From: Afipia massiliensis
GTDB taxonomy: Bacteria; Pseudomonadota; Alphaproteobacteria; Rhizobiales; Xanthobacteraceae
Direction of reading: 5' to 3'
DNA length: 64,000 nt
Assembly (NCBI RefSeq): GCF_014203115.1
Contig: NZ_JACHIJ010000004.1
Span: 558,001 to 622,000 of the forward strand
The notes beneath the pieces are model-generated. The model had not been told where the DNA came from and did not search any database. It saw nothing but the letters and a program-made list of their open reading frames with translations. This document shows positions 33,911-42,841 of the stretch, one piece after another (within the stretch, counting starts at the first letter, position 1; each line of letters opens with the position of its first letter). The position numbers and the translations under genes were made by a program.

Positions 33911-34758
33911 TGGTCGAGCATCGTCCCCTGCGCGATTTCGTCGCCTATGCCATTCTCACCTTCGGCATCTTCATTGTCGCGTTTCCTGTCTATCTCGCGC
34001 TGATCGCCTCAACGCACGACGCGGCGACGGTGGTCAACGGCAACATGCCGCTCTCACCCGGCAACCACACCCTCGAAAACTATTACCGGGCGATCTTCGT
34101 CGGCGGATCGCGCACCAGCCGCGAGCCGGTCGGGCACATGCTGATCAATTCGTTCGTTTCCGCCATCGGCATAGCGGTCGGCAAGATCTTCATCTCCATC
34201 CTGTCGGCGTTTGCGGTGGTGTATTTCCGTTTTCCGTTCCGGAAAACCGCGTTCTGGATCATCTTCATCACGCTGATGCTGCCGGTCGAGGTCCGCATCT
34301 ATCCCACCTACAAGGTGGTCGCCGACCTGCGCATGCTCGACACCTATGCCGGGCTGATCCTGCCTCTGATCGCGTCGGCGACAGGCACGCTGCTGTTCCG
34401 GCAGTTCTTCATGACGATCCCCGAAGAGCTGCTGGAAGCTTCGAAGATCGATGGCGCGGGCCCGTTCCGATTTTTCAAGGATACGCTGCTGCCACTGTCC
34501 GTCACCACCATCGCCGCGCTGTTCGTGATCCAGTTCATCTACGGCTGGAATCAGTATCTATGGCCGCTGCTGATCACCACGCAGGACTCGATGCAGACCA
34601 TCGTGACCGGCATCAAGAAAATGCTGACCACCACCGACGAACTGGCGGAATGGCAGTTGGCGATGGCCACCGCGATTCTTGCGATGCTGCCGCCAGTTGC
34701 AGTCGTCGTCTTCATGCAGCGCCTGTTCGTGCGCGGCCTCGTCGAAACTGAAAAGTAG
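33910..34758 (+). CDS. ugpE: sn-glycerol-3-phosphate ABC transporter permease UgpE
   Basis: 282 residues, six helices; partner of UgpA. The coupling loop is EASKIDGAGPFRFFKDTLLP. The C-terminal segment FIYGWNQYLWPLLITTQDSM and the end MQRLFVRGLVETEK are typical of UgpE. ATG overlaps the ugpA stop (TGATGG). Confidence 0.94.
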   Translation: MVEHRPLRDFVAYAILTFGIFIVAFPVYLALIASTHDAATVVNGNMPLSPGNHTLENYYRAIFVGGSRTSREPVGHMLINSFVSAIGIAVGKIFISILSAFAVVYFRFPFRKTAFWIIFITLMLPVEVRIYPTYKVVADLRMLDTYAGLILPLIASATGTLLFRQFFMTIPEELLEASKIDGAGPFRFFKDTLLPLSVTTIAALFVIQFIYGWNQYLWPLLITTQDSMQTIVTGIKKMLTTTDELAEWQLAMATAILAMLPPVAVVVFMQRLFVRGLVETEK

Positions 34759-34782
34759 ATTCTGGAAGTTTAGGGAACGAGC

Positions 34783-35883
34783 ATGTCGAATGTCGTCCTG
34801 CGCGATGTGAAGAAGACCTATCCCGGCGGGGTCGATGCCATCAAGGGCATCGACTTCGAGGTCGGCGACGGGCAGTTCTGCGTGCTGGTCGGACCAAGCG
34901 GTTGCGGCAAGTCCACCTTGCTGCGGATGGTGGCAGGTCTCGAGACCATCACCAGCGGTGAGATCGATATCGGCGGCCGCGTCGTCAACCAGATCGAACC
35001 GGCCGATCGCGACATTGCCATGGTGTTCCAGAACTACGCGCTTTATCCGCACATGAGCGTCTACAACAACATGGCCTATGGCCTGCGCAATCGCGGCATG
35101 CCGAAGCCGGAGATCGATGTGCGGGTGCGGGAAGCCGCGCAGATTCTGGAAATCACGCCGATGCTGGATCGCAAGCCGCGGCAGCTTTCCGGTGGCCAGC
35201 GCCAGCGCGTCGCCATGGGGCGCGCCATCGTGCGCCAACCGAAAGTGTTTCTGTTCGACGAGCCGCTGTCGAATCTCGACGCCAAGCTGCGGGTCGCCAT
35301 GCGTGTCGAAATCCGCAAGCTGCAGCGCCGCCTCAAGACCACGTCGATCTATGTCACCCACGACCAGATGGAGGCGATGACCCTCGCCGATATTCTGGTG
35401 GTGATGAACGGCGGGCAGGTCGAGCAGATCGGCAAACCGCTCGACATCTACAAAAAGCCGGCCACCACCTTCGTCGCCTCGTTCATCGGCGCGCCGCCGA
35501 TGAATTTGCTGTCAGTGGCGGCAAACGATCTCGGCGGGACGCTCGATGCGTTGCAGATCAAGGCGCCCGGCGACGCCACGCTCGGAATCCGGCCGGAGGA
35601 CTTCGCACTGGCCGGCGCAGCGGCACCCCAGGGCCTCATGCTTGAACTCATGGTCGATGCCATCGAGCGGGTCGGCGCTGAGACCTACGTTTACGGCACC
35701 AGACCGCGCGCCAACGGCGGTCCAACCGTCAGCGCCAGGCCCGGCGAATTGCCGCCTGGCGAGATCATCGTCCGGCTACCCGGCGAGGCGGCTCCCGCCA
35801 TCGGCGAGCGGATCAAGGTTTCCGCGCTGCGGGACAAGCTGCACCTGTTCAGCCCCGACGGCCGCAGCCGGATCGGCGACTAG
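34783..35883 (+). CDS. ugpC: sn-glycerol-3-phosphate ABC transporter ATPase UgpC
   Basis: 366-residue carbohydrate-uptake type-1 ATPase. Walker [10 protein letters not shown] (37-45), Q-loop [10 protein letters not shown], signature LSGGQRQR, Walker [13 protein letters not shown] and H-loop VTHDQ. The C-terminal OB-like regulatory domain is present (LGIRPEDF). It powers UgpAE and closes the operon. Confidence 0.95.
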   Translation: MSNVVLRDVKKTYPGGVDAIKGIDFEVGDGQFCVLVGPSGCGKSTLLRMVAGLETITSGEIDIGGRVVNQIEPADRDIAMVFQNYALYPHMSVYNNMAYGLRNRGMPKPEIDVRVREAAQILEITPMLDRKPRQLSGGQRQRVAMGRAIVRQPKVFLFDEPLSNLDAKLRVAMRVEIRKLQRRLKTTSIYVTHDQMEAMTLADILVVMNGGQVEQIGKPLDIYKKPATTFVASFIGAPPMNLLSVAANDLGGTLDALQIKAPGDATLGIRPEDFALAGAAAPQGLMLELMVDAIERVGAETYVYGTRPRANGGPTVSARPGELPPGEIIVRLPGEAAPAIGERIKVSALRDKLHLFSPDGRSRIGD

Positions 35884-35919
35884 CCGGATTCATCCCCTGT
35901 TTACGGGCGGTTAGGGGTT

Positions 35920-35948
35920 CTTGAACAACGCAAAAGACATCGCCATAT
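35920..35948 (+). promoter_or_regulatory. candidate heat-shock sigma (RpoH) promoter of hsp20
   Basis: CTTGAA at 35920-35925 and CGCCATAT at 35941-35948 with 15 bases between, resembling the sigma-32 consensus CTTGAAA / CCCCATNT. It would start the transcript about 35955, just before the ROSE hairpins. Confidence 0.6.
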
Positions 35949-35954
35949 TTGTTT

Positions 35955-36044
35955 CAACCGGCAGGCCGCAAGGCTGCCGGGAACCCAGGAAGGAGTGCCG
36001 CAAGGGCTCCAACCCAAAGTCGCTTCGAGAGGACTTTGTGAATG
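35955..36044 (+). promoter_or_regulatory. ROSE-type RNA thermometer upstream of hsp20
   Basis: Successive hairpins CCGGCAG/CTGCCGG (35958-35980) and GGAG...CTCC (about 35992-36010) are followed by the decisive stem AAAG-TCGCT-TCGAG-AGGA-CTTT at 36016-36037. TCGCT fits the ROSE anti-SD consensus U(U/C)GCU; it pairs with the Shine-Dalgarno AGGA (36030-36033) leaving the G bulged, as in described ROSE elements. The SD is 8 bases before ATG 36042. Melting at high temperature would expose it. Confidence 0.88.
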
Positions 36045-36467
36045 TCTCGTGTTCCTTCACTATCGAGTCCGTTCCTTTTGGGATTCGACGAGATTGAGCG
36101 TGCGCTCGATCGCGTCGTGAAAGGTGCAGACGGTTATCCTCCTTACAACATCGAGCGGTGTGGCCGTGACGAAGGCCAGCCCGAACGCCTGCGGATCACG
36201 CTGGCGGTCGCCGGATTTACCCGCGACCAACTCGATGTAACCACTGAGGAAAACCAGCTCGTGATCCGGGGCCGCCAGCAGGACGACAAGACCCGGCAGT
36301 ACATCCACCGCGGCATCGCCGCGCGTCATTTCCAGCGCACATTCGTGCTGGCTGACGGGATGTATGTCATCGGCGCTGACCTGAAGAATGGCCTGCTGTC
36401 GATCGATCTGGCTCGTCCCGAGCCTGAACGGGTCGTTAAGACGATAGCCATCAATGAGCACGAATAA
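36042..36467 (+). CDS. small heat shock protein, Hsp20 family
   Basis: 141-residue alpha-crystallin protein of the class A type found in bradyrhizobia. N-terminal FLLGFDEIERALDRV, then PYNIERCGRDEGQPERLRIT opens the crystallin core, with HRGIAARHFQRTFVLADG and GLLSIDLARPEPE towards the end. The C-terminus lacks a clean I-x-I but has TIAI. It acts as an ATP-independent holdase. Translation is expected to be temperature-controlled by the ROSE hairpin. Confidence 0.94.
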   Translation: MSRVPSLSSPFLLGFDEIERALDRVVKGADGYPPYNIERCGRDEGQPERLRITLAVAGFTRDQLDVTTEENQLVIRGRQQDDKTRQYIHRGIAARHFQRTFVLADGMYVIGADLKNGLLSIDLARPEPERVVKTIAINEHE

Positions 36468-36516
36468 TGGAACGGAAGCGGACTCGACCGCTTAACAACT
36501 GTAAGGAGTCGAGACC

Positions 36517-36777
36517 ATGACTGGTAATGTCATCTTCGAACCCGCCGTCTCGCTTGAGGCGCTGGCAACTCTGGGCGAAGGCCACATCGCCTACGTCAAA
36601 CAGATTCGCTCGGAAGACGTGCCGGGACTTTTCCCGCAGGCGCCGCAGATCGCGCCCGGCCTGAAGCTGTTCGCGCTTCATGCTGCCGACGGCACGCCGA
36701 TCATGCTCACCGACAGCCGCGAAGCGGCGATCGCGAATGCATGGAGCAACGAGTTAGAGACCGTCAGCGTCCACTGA
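36517..36777 (+). CDS. DUF1150 family protein
   Basis: 86 residues, one domain: LEALATLGEGHIAYVKQIRS, then FALHAADGTPIMLTDSREAA and IANAWSNELETVSVH. DUF1150 genes usually follow hsp20 in Rhizobiales, as here (49-base gap), so a heat-shock role is likely, but no activity is known. A strong SD (AAGGAG) precedes ATG 36517. A perfect terminator follows. Confidence 0.92.
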   Translation: MTGNVIFEPAVSLEALATLGEGHIAYVKQIRSEDVPGLFPQAPQIAPGLKLFALHAADGTPIMLTDSREAAIANAWSNELETVSVH

Positions 36778-36819
36778 GCCCGCGCAGGCTGCGCAGGTGA
36801 CGTGTGACGATCTAAACGA

Positions 36820-36853
36820 AGCGGCAGCGCGGCGAGCGCTGCCGCTTTATTTT
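36820..36853 (+). terminator. rho-independent terminator of hsp20-DUF1150
   Basis: 11-bp perfect stem AGCGGCAGCGC / GCGCTGCCGCT with a GGCGA loop, followed by TTATTTTT. Confidence 0.95.
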
Positions 36854-37015
36854 TGGGTTCACCTTTGCCACTCGGTGTTTCCCGTTGTTGCCAGCGTCGC
36901 TGGCGTAGCCGATGGATTGCGTTCGCGCCGATGCTGCTGACGCTTGAGGCATCCCAGCATCGGCATTTCCAGATTCGATTTTCAAACAGCCCTTATCATT
37001 CACGTACGCGTCTAC

Positions 37016-37408
37016 GTTCTCGCGCATTGCGCGAGGTGAGCTTTTAGTCTTGCCCCTGAAAACGAGGGGCATGGAGCGCCGCGAGGCGCGCCTTGTCTTG
37101 TTTCGCTTCCGGCACCGCTTGCGAGGCGATGTGTTTCCGGAAGCGCATCGCCTTGCGGCGCTCCATTGCGGGATTTTGGGCGAGGGGACCGTACTTCCGG
37201 GTGAGGATGGGGGAGAAACTCGCCCCTGATCCGGCCGGCTTTCGCCGCCTTCATCCCCGCCGCGTCCAGCCGCGAACGGCAGAGCCACATAGTTGGCCCG
37301 GACGGTGACCCCAGCCTCCCGGACGCGTGGTTGCGAACCACGCGCGCAGGCGCCGCATCCTGCTCCGCTTCAAAGCGCCCTCGAGAAGCGCCCCTCACGA
37401 ACAGGACG
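37016..37408 (-). repeat. 393-base dispersed repeat, copy B (inverted to copy A)
   Basis: Inverted relative to 24225-24615, with clear end-to-end similarity. The hairpin corresponding to A 24289-24307 has GCGTGGTT / AACCACGC here against ACGTGT / ACACGT in A: at least two base pairs changed on both sides. Confidence 0.9.
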
Positions 37409-37534
37409 TCTCGAACATATGAGCGGTCCAGAGCGCGGGGATTGCTATCCCCATCACGAAATGTTGCAGGTCGGACAGCCGTGCCGCGGATGGCGCGAGC
37501 GAAATGCGAGTTGCGCGCGCTCGCCATTATCCGC

Positions 37535-37642
37535 CGTCATTCCGGGCGCGCGTTTGCGCGAACCCGAATCCACGGCCGCTCGAATCAGATTCCGGCAGCA
37601 TGGATTCCGGGCCTGCGCCAAGCGGCGCATCCCGGAATGACG
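37535..37642. repeat. extended inverted repeat of the GTCATTCCGGG family
   Basis: Ends CGTCATTCCGGG and CCCGGAATGACG are exact inverted complements 84 bases apart; inside are a GCGCG...CGCGC stem and a GGATTCCGGGCCTGCG segment related to the 23966 palindrome. Confidence 0.82.
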
Positions 37643-37722
37643 AGAAAAGTAGCCACGCTTCTCGCCGGGACGACATCGAATGCTCCGCGACATCCCGTCT
37701 TAGCCATATCGCGGATGAAGTC

Positions 37723-37798
37723 GCAGCCCGGATAAGCGCGGCAGAATCCGGGGCGGCGTCCGGTGCTCATCCGGATTACACTTTGCACCGGGCTACGC
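37723..37798. repeat. composite palindromic repeat (AGCCCGGAT family)
   Basis: GCAGCCCGGATAAGCGCGGC, then AATCCGGGG, then inverted CTCATCCGGATTACAC and CCGGGCTACGC. The arrangement resembles a common rhizobial intergenic repeat, here degenerate. Confidence 0.65.
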
Positions 37799-37842
37799 TT
37801 GCAGGATTTCTTCGGTCGTCGAAATGGCGTGCGATGCTGGAT

Positions 37843-38304
37843 TTAAGCCGCCGTCGCGGGCGGCAGCGCCAGCACCGAATACAGCGCTTGCGCGTCCTTC
37901 GATGCGCGCAGCTTCTTGGCGATGTCCTGATCGCGCAGCAGCCGCGCAATCCGCGCCAGCGCCTTCAGGTGATCTGCGCCGGCACCTTCGGGAGCCAGCA
38001 GCAGGAACACCAGATCGACCGGCTGGCCGTCCATCGCCTCAAAATCGATCGGACGATCCAGCCGCGCGAACAGACCCGACAGCTTGTCGAGTTTCGGCAG
38101 CTTGCCGTGCGGGATCGCCACGCCATAGCCGACGGCGGTGGTTCCCAGTTTTTCGCGCTGGAGAAGCACCTCGAAAATCGACCGTTCATTTTGTCCGGTC
38201 AGAACAGCGGCGCGCGCCGCAAGCTCCTGAAGCGCCTGCTTCTTGCTGTTGACTTTCAAAGCAGGAAGAATCGCCTCCGGTGCGACCAGATCGGTAATCG
38301 TCAT
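37843..38304 (-). CDS. ptsN: PTS IIA-like nitrogen regulatory protein PtsN
   Basis: 153-residue EIIA-Ntr of the nitrogen PTS; its phosphorylation state controls potassium transport, sensor kinases and nitrogen or carbon balance. The phospho-acceptor is His66 in GVAIPHGKLP. C-terminal residues are Ala-rich. It is the last gene of rnd-lptCAB-rpoN-hpf-ptsN. Confidence 0.96.
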   Translation of the reverse strand: MTITDLVAPEAILPALKVNSKKQALQELAARAAVLTGQNERSIFEVLLQREKLGTTAVGYGVAIPHGKLPKLDKLSGLFARLDRPIDFEAMDGQPVDLVFLLLAPEGAGADHLKALARIARLLRDQDIAKKLRASKDAQALYSVLALPPATAA

Positions 38305-38443
38305 GGAGCGTTCCGAGGATAAGTTAAGCCGTTGGTATACTTATTAAATCGGTCTTTGACCGGGCGACGTCAAGGGCCCTGTGAGCCCACTATGGCCCGC
38401 GTCCCTGAAAGGCGGCGGACCATAGTTAGGCTTATTCGGGGCG

Positions 38444-39058
38444 TCAATGGCGAGCCGGCTCGCCGATCATAGGAGGATCGACCCAACCGACGTTCCCGTC
38501 CGGCCGCCGGTAGATGATGTTCACCCGTCCGCTGCTGCCGTGCTGGAACACCATGACCGGCGCACCGGTCAAATCGAGTTCCATGACCGCCTCGCTCACC
38601 GAGTACCGCTTCAGCGACGTCGTCGCCTCGGCGATGATGACGGGATTGAATTCGTTGGCATCCTCGTCTTCGTGCGACGGGGCTTCGATCACATAACTCG
38701 GCGCGTCCAGCGCCGCACCGTTGAGATCGGACAACGCAGCGGATGCCGCATGTGACTTGCGCGCCGAGCGATCCTTCAGACGGCTCTTGTAGCGGCGCAA
38801 ACGTTTCTCGATCAGCAGCAGCGCCTGGTCCGCACTGACATAAGCATCGGCGGCTATCGAATCCGCTTCAAGCGTGATTCCCGAATCCAGATGAAGCGAG
38901 CAATCGGTACGAAAGCCGAAGCCATCCTTGCTGAGCGTGATGTGGCCCGAGTAGTTGCCGTCGAAATATTTTCGCAGCACTTCGTCCGTGCGTTCGCTCA
39001 CGCGATCACGAAGGGCTTCACCGACGCTGATGCTTTTACCAGAGACCCGGAGTGTCAT
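38444..39058 (-). CDS. hpf: ribosome hibernation promoting factor, long form
   Basis: 204 residues from ATG 39058 (GTG 39070 would add four). The N-terminal RaiA/HPF domain begins MTLRVSGKSISVGEALRDRV, a charged linker RRYKSRLKDR follows, and the C-terminal dimerisation domain has FNPVIIAEATTSLKRYSVSE with IIYRRPDGNVGWVDPP. Long HPF pairs 70S ribosomes into 100S dimers in stationary phase. GAGGAA lies close before the ATG. Located between rpoN and ptsN as is standard. Confidence 0.95.
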   Translation of the reverse strand: MTLRVSGKSISVGEALRDRVSERTDEVLRKYFDGNYSGHITLSKDGFGFRTDCSLHLDSGITLEADSIAADAYVSADQALLLIEKRLRRYKSRLKDRSARKSHAASAALSDLNGAALDAPSYVIEAPSHEDEDANEFNPVIIAEATTSLKRYSVSEAVMELDLTGAPVMVFQHGSSGRVNIIYRRPDGNVGWVDPPMIGEPARH

Positions 39059-39127
39059 GACGTTCCTCACTTGCTTCTTCGGACTTGCAGTTCGGATGAG
39101 GGAGCGTTCCGCTTCTTGACCTCGCAG

Positions 39128-40768
39128 TCAAGCGGTAGCTGTGTCGCGGGACCTGTCCACGGCCGGAGCGGCCGACGTCAATGCTGTACCGAGCATGCTC
39201 TGCTTGTCGCGGCGGCGTTGCACGGACGAGGGAATACGCATGGCTTCACGATACTTCGCTACCGTGCGCCGGGCTATATCAATGCCGTCGGCATGCAATC
39301 GTTCCACGATGGTATCGTCCGACAGGATGGCCGTAGGGCTTTCCGCATCGATCAGCAGTTTGATGCGGTGCCGCACAGCTTCGGCGGAATGCGCATCCCC
39401 GCCGTCCGCCGAGGCGATCGACGCGGTAAAGAAGTACTTGAGTTCGAACGTGCCCCGGTTGGTCGCCATGTATTTGTTCGCGGTCACCCGCGAAACAGTC
39501 GATTCGTGCATCTGGATGGCGTCGGCGACGGCTTTCAGATTGAGCGGACGCAGGTGCGCCACGCCCTGCGTGAAAAATCCGTCCTGCTGGCGAACGATTT
39601 CTGTCGCGACCTTCAGGATCGTCCGCGCGCGCTGGTCGAGCGCGCGCACCAGCCACGTCGCATTCTGCAGGCAATCGGTGAAATAGGATTTGTCACCATC
39701 CTTGCGGATGGTTTTGGACAGTTGCGAATAGTAAACCTGATTGACCAAAACTTTCGGCAAAGTGTCGCTGTTGAGCTCGACATGCCAGCCGCCGTCCGGA
39801 CCTGGGCGAACGTAGACGTCTGGCACAACGCTCTGGGTCTTGGCCGATCCGAATTTCAGGCCGGGCTTCGGATTGAGATGGCGGATTTCACCGATCATGT
39901 CGGCGATGTCTTCGTCATCAACACCGCAGATTTTTCTTAAAGAAGCGATGTCGCGTTTCGCAAGCAGATCGAGATTCTCGATCAGCGCCTGCATCGCGGG
40001 ATCGTAACGGTCGCGCTCGCGCAACTGGATCGCAAGGCATTCGCTCAGGTTGCGCGCACAGACACCGGGCGGATCGAACTTCTGCAGAACCGCAAGCACC
40101 GCTTCGACCTCTTCGCGCGACGTACCCAGCTTCTCGTCCGCGTCCCCGAGATCGGCAGGCACGTAGCCGGCGTCGTCGACGAGATCGATCAGATACTGTC
40201 CGATCATGCGGCGCATCGGATCCGGAAATGCAACCGCCAACTGCTCGGCGAGGTGCCCGCTGAGCGTCGTCTCTGCCGCGACAAAGGCTTCGAGATTGTA
40301 ATCGTCGTCGTTCGACGCGCCGCCGCCCCACTCGGTATAGGCGGTTGGCGCGGCATCCTGCGCGTTGCGCGCGGCGGCGTCCGCAGGCTCCTCCGGAAAC
40401 ACGTTCTCCATGCCGGTATCGAGGGTCTGCTCGATCTCTGTGCGGGTCCCGAGATCGGGCGCCATCCATTCCTCGGCGCCGGGCTCGAAGCCATCGCCGG
40501 AGCGTTCGCCGTCGGCACCCGATGAGAATTCCGCACCGTCGGAAAAATCCGCGCCGTCGCCTTCCGCATGGGCGGCGGCGGGCTCGCCATGATCGGGAGC
40601 GCCGTCCTGATTGGCGCGCTCGAGCAACGGGTTGCGCTCAAGCTCATCCTCGACGAACGCCACGAGGTCGAGATTCGACAACTGCAGCAGCTTGATCGCC
40701 TGCATCAGCTGCGGCGTCATCACCAGCGACTGCGACTGGCGGAACTCTAATCTCTGCGTCAGCGCCAT
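39128..40768 (-). CDS. rpoN: RNA polymerase sigma-54 factor
   Basis: 546 residues. Region I is glutamine- and leucine-rich (LEFRQSQSLVMTPQLMQAIK). The acidic region II is long (about residues 60-150). The core-binding domain follows, then the helix-turn-helix near 400-430 (HESTVSRVTANKY), and the RpoN box ARRTVAKYRE at 499-508. A 38-residue tail follows the box, longer than in enterics. It directs RNA polymerase to -24/-12 promoters, notably nitrogen genes. Confidence 0.97.
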   Translation of the reverse strand: MALTQRLEFRQSQSLVMTPQLMQAIKLLQLSNLDLVAFVEDELERNPLLERANQDGAPDHGEPAAAHAEGDGADFSDGAEFSSGADGERSGDGFEPGAEEWMAPDLGTRTEIEQTLDTGMENVFPEEPADAAARNAQDAAPTAYTEWGGGASNDDDYNLEAFVAAETTLSGHLAEQLAVAFPDPMRRMIGQYLIDLVDDAGYVPADLGDADEKLGTSREEVEAVLAVLQKFDPPGVCARNLSECLAIQLRERDRYDPAMQALIENLDLLAKRDIASLRKICGVDDEDIADMIGEIRHLNPKPGLKFGSAKTQSVVPDVYVRPGPDGGWHVELNSDTLPKVLVNQVYYSQLSKTIRKDGDKSYFTDCLQNATWLVRALDQRARTILKVATEIVRQQDGFFTQGVAHLRPLNLKAVADAIQMHESTVSRVTANKYMATNRGTFELKYFFTASIASADGGDAHSAEAVRHRIKLLIDAESPTAILSDDTIVERLHADGIDIARRTVAKYREAMRIPSSVQRRRDKQSMLGTALTSAAPAVDRSRDTATA

Positions 40769-40898
40769 AAAAACCAGATCCGGTCCAAAAATTGGTCCGT
40801 TTCTTGCTTATACTTTTACTGAAAGCTTGTACACGGCTTGACGTTTCGAAAAATCGGGATACTGCGCCGCCCGCTCACCGATCGCAGATCAGGGTGAA

Positions 40899-42002
40899 TC
40901 AGAGCCGGAACTCTTCACCCAAGTAGAGCCGTCGCACGTCCGGATCGTTGACGATCTCGTCAGGGGTGCCCTCAGTCAGTACCTCCCCCGCGTAGACAAT
41001 ATAGGTGCGGTCGGTCAGGCCAAGCGTCTCGCGGACATTGTGGTCGGTGATCAGAACGCCGATGCCGCGCGCGGTGAGATGGCGCACCAGTTGCTGAATA
41101 TCGCCGACCGCAATCGGATCGATGCCGGCGAATGGTTCGTCGAGCAGCATGTAGTTGGGACGCGACGCCAGTGCGCGCGCGATTTCCACGCGCCGCCGCT
41201 CGCCGCCCGAGAGCGCGATCGACGGCGATTTCCGCAAGCGCGTGATGTTGAATTCGTCGAGCAGCGAATCCAGCTCGCGCTCGCGCTTGCGCTTGTCGGG
41301 CTCGACCACTTCCAGCACCGCGCGAATGTTGTCCTCGACCGACAGCCCGCGAAAGATCGATGCTTCCTGCGGCAGGTAACCGATCCCGAGCCGTGCGCGC
41401 TGATACATCGGCAGCTGCGTCACGTCGTGGCCGTCGAGTTCGACACGGCCGCGATCCGGCTTGATGAGACCGGTGATCATGTAAAAGCAGGTGGTCTTGC
41501 CGGCGCCATTCGGCCCGAGAATACCGACAGCCTCGCCGCGCCGGACATAAATGCTGACGCCGTGCACGATCTTGCGCGTCCCGAAACTCTTCTCGACGCC
41601 GTGAACGGCGAGATAACCCGAGTGCTGCGCACGTGGCGCTGTACCGTTGGCTGCGGCGCGGCTGCGCTGCGGGTTCTCGCGCGGCTTTTCCTTTGCAGTA
41701 TCCCGCGCCAGGTTGCGCGGAATCGGCGGCGCATCGTGCGTGAATGCCGACGAGTCCTGCGGCGCGAGCGACGGTTCGCGGGGAGTTGCCGCGGCAACGG
41801 CTTCGCGCCTGAGCGGCGCGGTCTCGCGCGACGCCTCACGCGCAGCTATCGGCTTTTCGCCGGCGGCCGGTTTGAAGATGTCGCCCATCCGCGCCGCGAG
41901 CGCGGTAATGTCCTGACGCAGATCATCCTGGCGCGAACGCGCAAACCCCTGCCGTCCACGCCCCGGGCCTCGACGACGAAAGATGCGCAGGAGATCTACC
42001 AT
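40899..42002 (-). CDS. lptB: LPS export ABC transporter ATP-binding protein LptB with long N-terminal extension
   Basis: 367 residues; typical LptB is about 240. Residues 1-127 are a polar, Arg/Ala/Pro-rich region without recognisable domain. The ATPase begins near 130: Walker A GPNGAGKTT (163-171), Q-loop LPQEASIF, signature LSGGE (264-268), Walker B YMLLDEP (284-290), H-loop ITDHNVRETL. With LptF and LptG it drives lipopolysaccharide export. Internal starts would be needed to remove the extension; none has an obvious SD. Confidence 0.94.
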   Translation of the reverse strand: MVDLLRIFRRRGPGRGRQGFARSRQDDLRQDITALAARMGDIFKPAAGEKPIAAREASRETAPLRREAVAAATPREPSLAPQDSSAFTHDAPPIPRNLARDTAKEKPRENPQRSRAAANGTAPRAQHSGYLAVHGVEKSFGTRKIVHGVSIYVRRGEAVGILGPNGAGKTTCFYMITGLIKPDRGRVELDGHDVTQLPMYQRARLGIGYLPQEASIFRGLSVEDNIRAVLEVVEPDKRKRERELDSLLDEFNITRLRKSPSIALSGGERRRVEIARALASRPNYMLLDEPFAGIDPIAVGDIQQLVRHLTARGIGVLITDHNVRETLGLTDRTYIVYAGEVLTEGTPDEIVNDPDVRRLYLGEEFRL

Positions 42003-42112
42003 GCCCGCTTCAAATCAGCCCTTGGAGTGTTGCCTGAGCATGATGGAGCGAAGGCGCGTTGCCCATCCCCAAATGTTCAGGGGCTGGGTGATACAGGCTC
42101 CCAGCATCCGGT

Positions 42113-42841
42113 TCAACTGTTGGGCTTCCGCGGAGGCGACAAGTCATTGAGTTTGAGCGGTTTTCCGGGCCCGCCAGGCACAGGCGTCGGCTGCGCACCG
42201 GCTGGGGCGCCGCCCGACTGCGACCCGTTCGGCGCGGCCTGAAACACACCCTGCACGCGTCCACTGTTCGATTCGACCCGGGAAATGCCCGTGGTCAGAT
42301 CGACAACGAGGCGGTCGCCGCGCAGCACGTTCTTGTCCTTGGTCAGCAGCACATTGCCGTGCATCGTGACGGTGTTGGCGCGCATGTCGAATACGCCGCG
42401 ATCACCGGTCACGGTCTGATCCTTCTGGGTGACGACGACGCCGCCTTGCGCCTCAAGCCGTTTGATGGACGAACTGCCGGCGGGTCCGGGCGTCGATGTT
42501 TTCATCGCAGTCTTCTTGGGGCTGCTGGACTGATCGTTGTCGTAGAACACCACAAGCGTCTTGCAGAGCATGGTGGTGTCGCCCTGCACGACCTTTACAT
42601 TGCCGCTGAACGTTGCCGCCTTGTCCTTGTCGCGCATCTCGAGTGAGGCAGCATCGATCTGAATCGGCTTGTCGCGGTTCTGCGAGAAACCCTGCATCGC
42701 GTTGGGCACGCCCGTCGCCGAACTCTGCGCATGCGCATCGCCCGCCGCACACAAAGCAGCGGCGACCACCGCCGCGGACAAGACACGCGCGATGGTGTTG
42801 GCGTTGAAACCGTTGTGAATCTTCATCATCCGAAAAATCAT
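42113..42841 (-). CDS. lptA: LPS transport periplasmic protein LptA
   Basis: 242 residues. Signal peptide with hydrophobic core ARVLSAAVVAAALCAAGDAHAQ. The OstA-type beta-jellyroll follows: IQIDAASLEMRDKDKAATFS, NVKVVQGDTTM, GDRGVFDMRANTVTM and GDRLVVDLTTG. It bridges LPS across the periplasm. The C-terminal 40 residues are Pro/Gly/Ser-rich. The start ATG overlaps the lptC stop (ATGA); ATG 42829 is an alternative. Confidence 0.93.
   Translation of the reverse strand: MIFRMMKIHNGFNANTIARVLSAAVVAAALCAAGDAHAQSSATGVPNAMQGFSQNRDKPIQIDAASLEMRDKDKAATFSGNVKVVQGDTTMLCKTLVVFYDNDQSSSPKKTAMKTSTPGPAGSSSIKRLEAQGGVVVTQKDQTVTGDRGVFDMRANTVTMHGNVLLTKDKNVLRGDRLVVDLTTGISRVESNSGRVQGVFQAAPNGSQSGGAPAGAQPTPVPGGPGKPLKLNDLSPPRKPNS

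Larger units (their letters stand above)
36778..37842. other. 1.06-kb gene-free repeat region
   Basis: No credible gene. Contents: DUF1150 terminator, a stretch of unknown content (36856-37015), repeat copy B (37016-37408), a GTCATTCCGGG-type inverted element (37535-37642) and a CCCGGAT-type element (37723-37798). Between these I see nothing. Confidence 0.85.

Noticed and set aside
37012-37527. Possible hypothetical protein across repeat copy B
   Set aside because: Same reason: frame similarity to copy A is lost after non-triplet indels.
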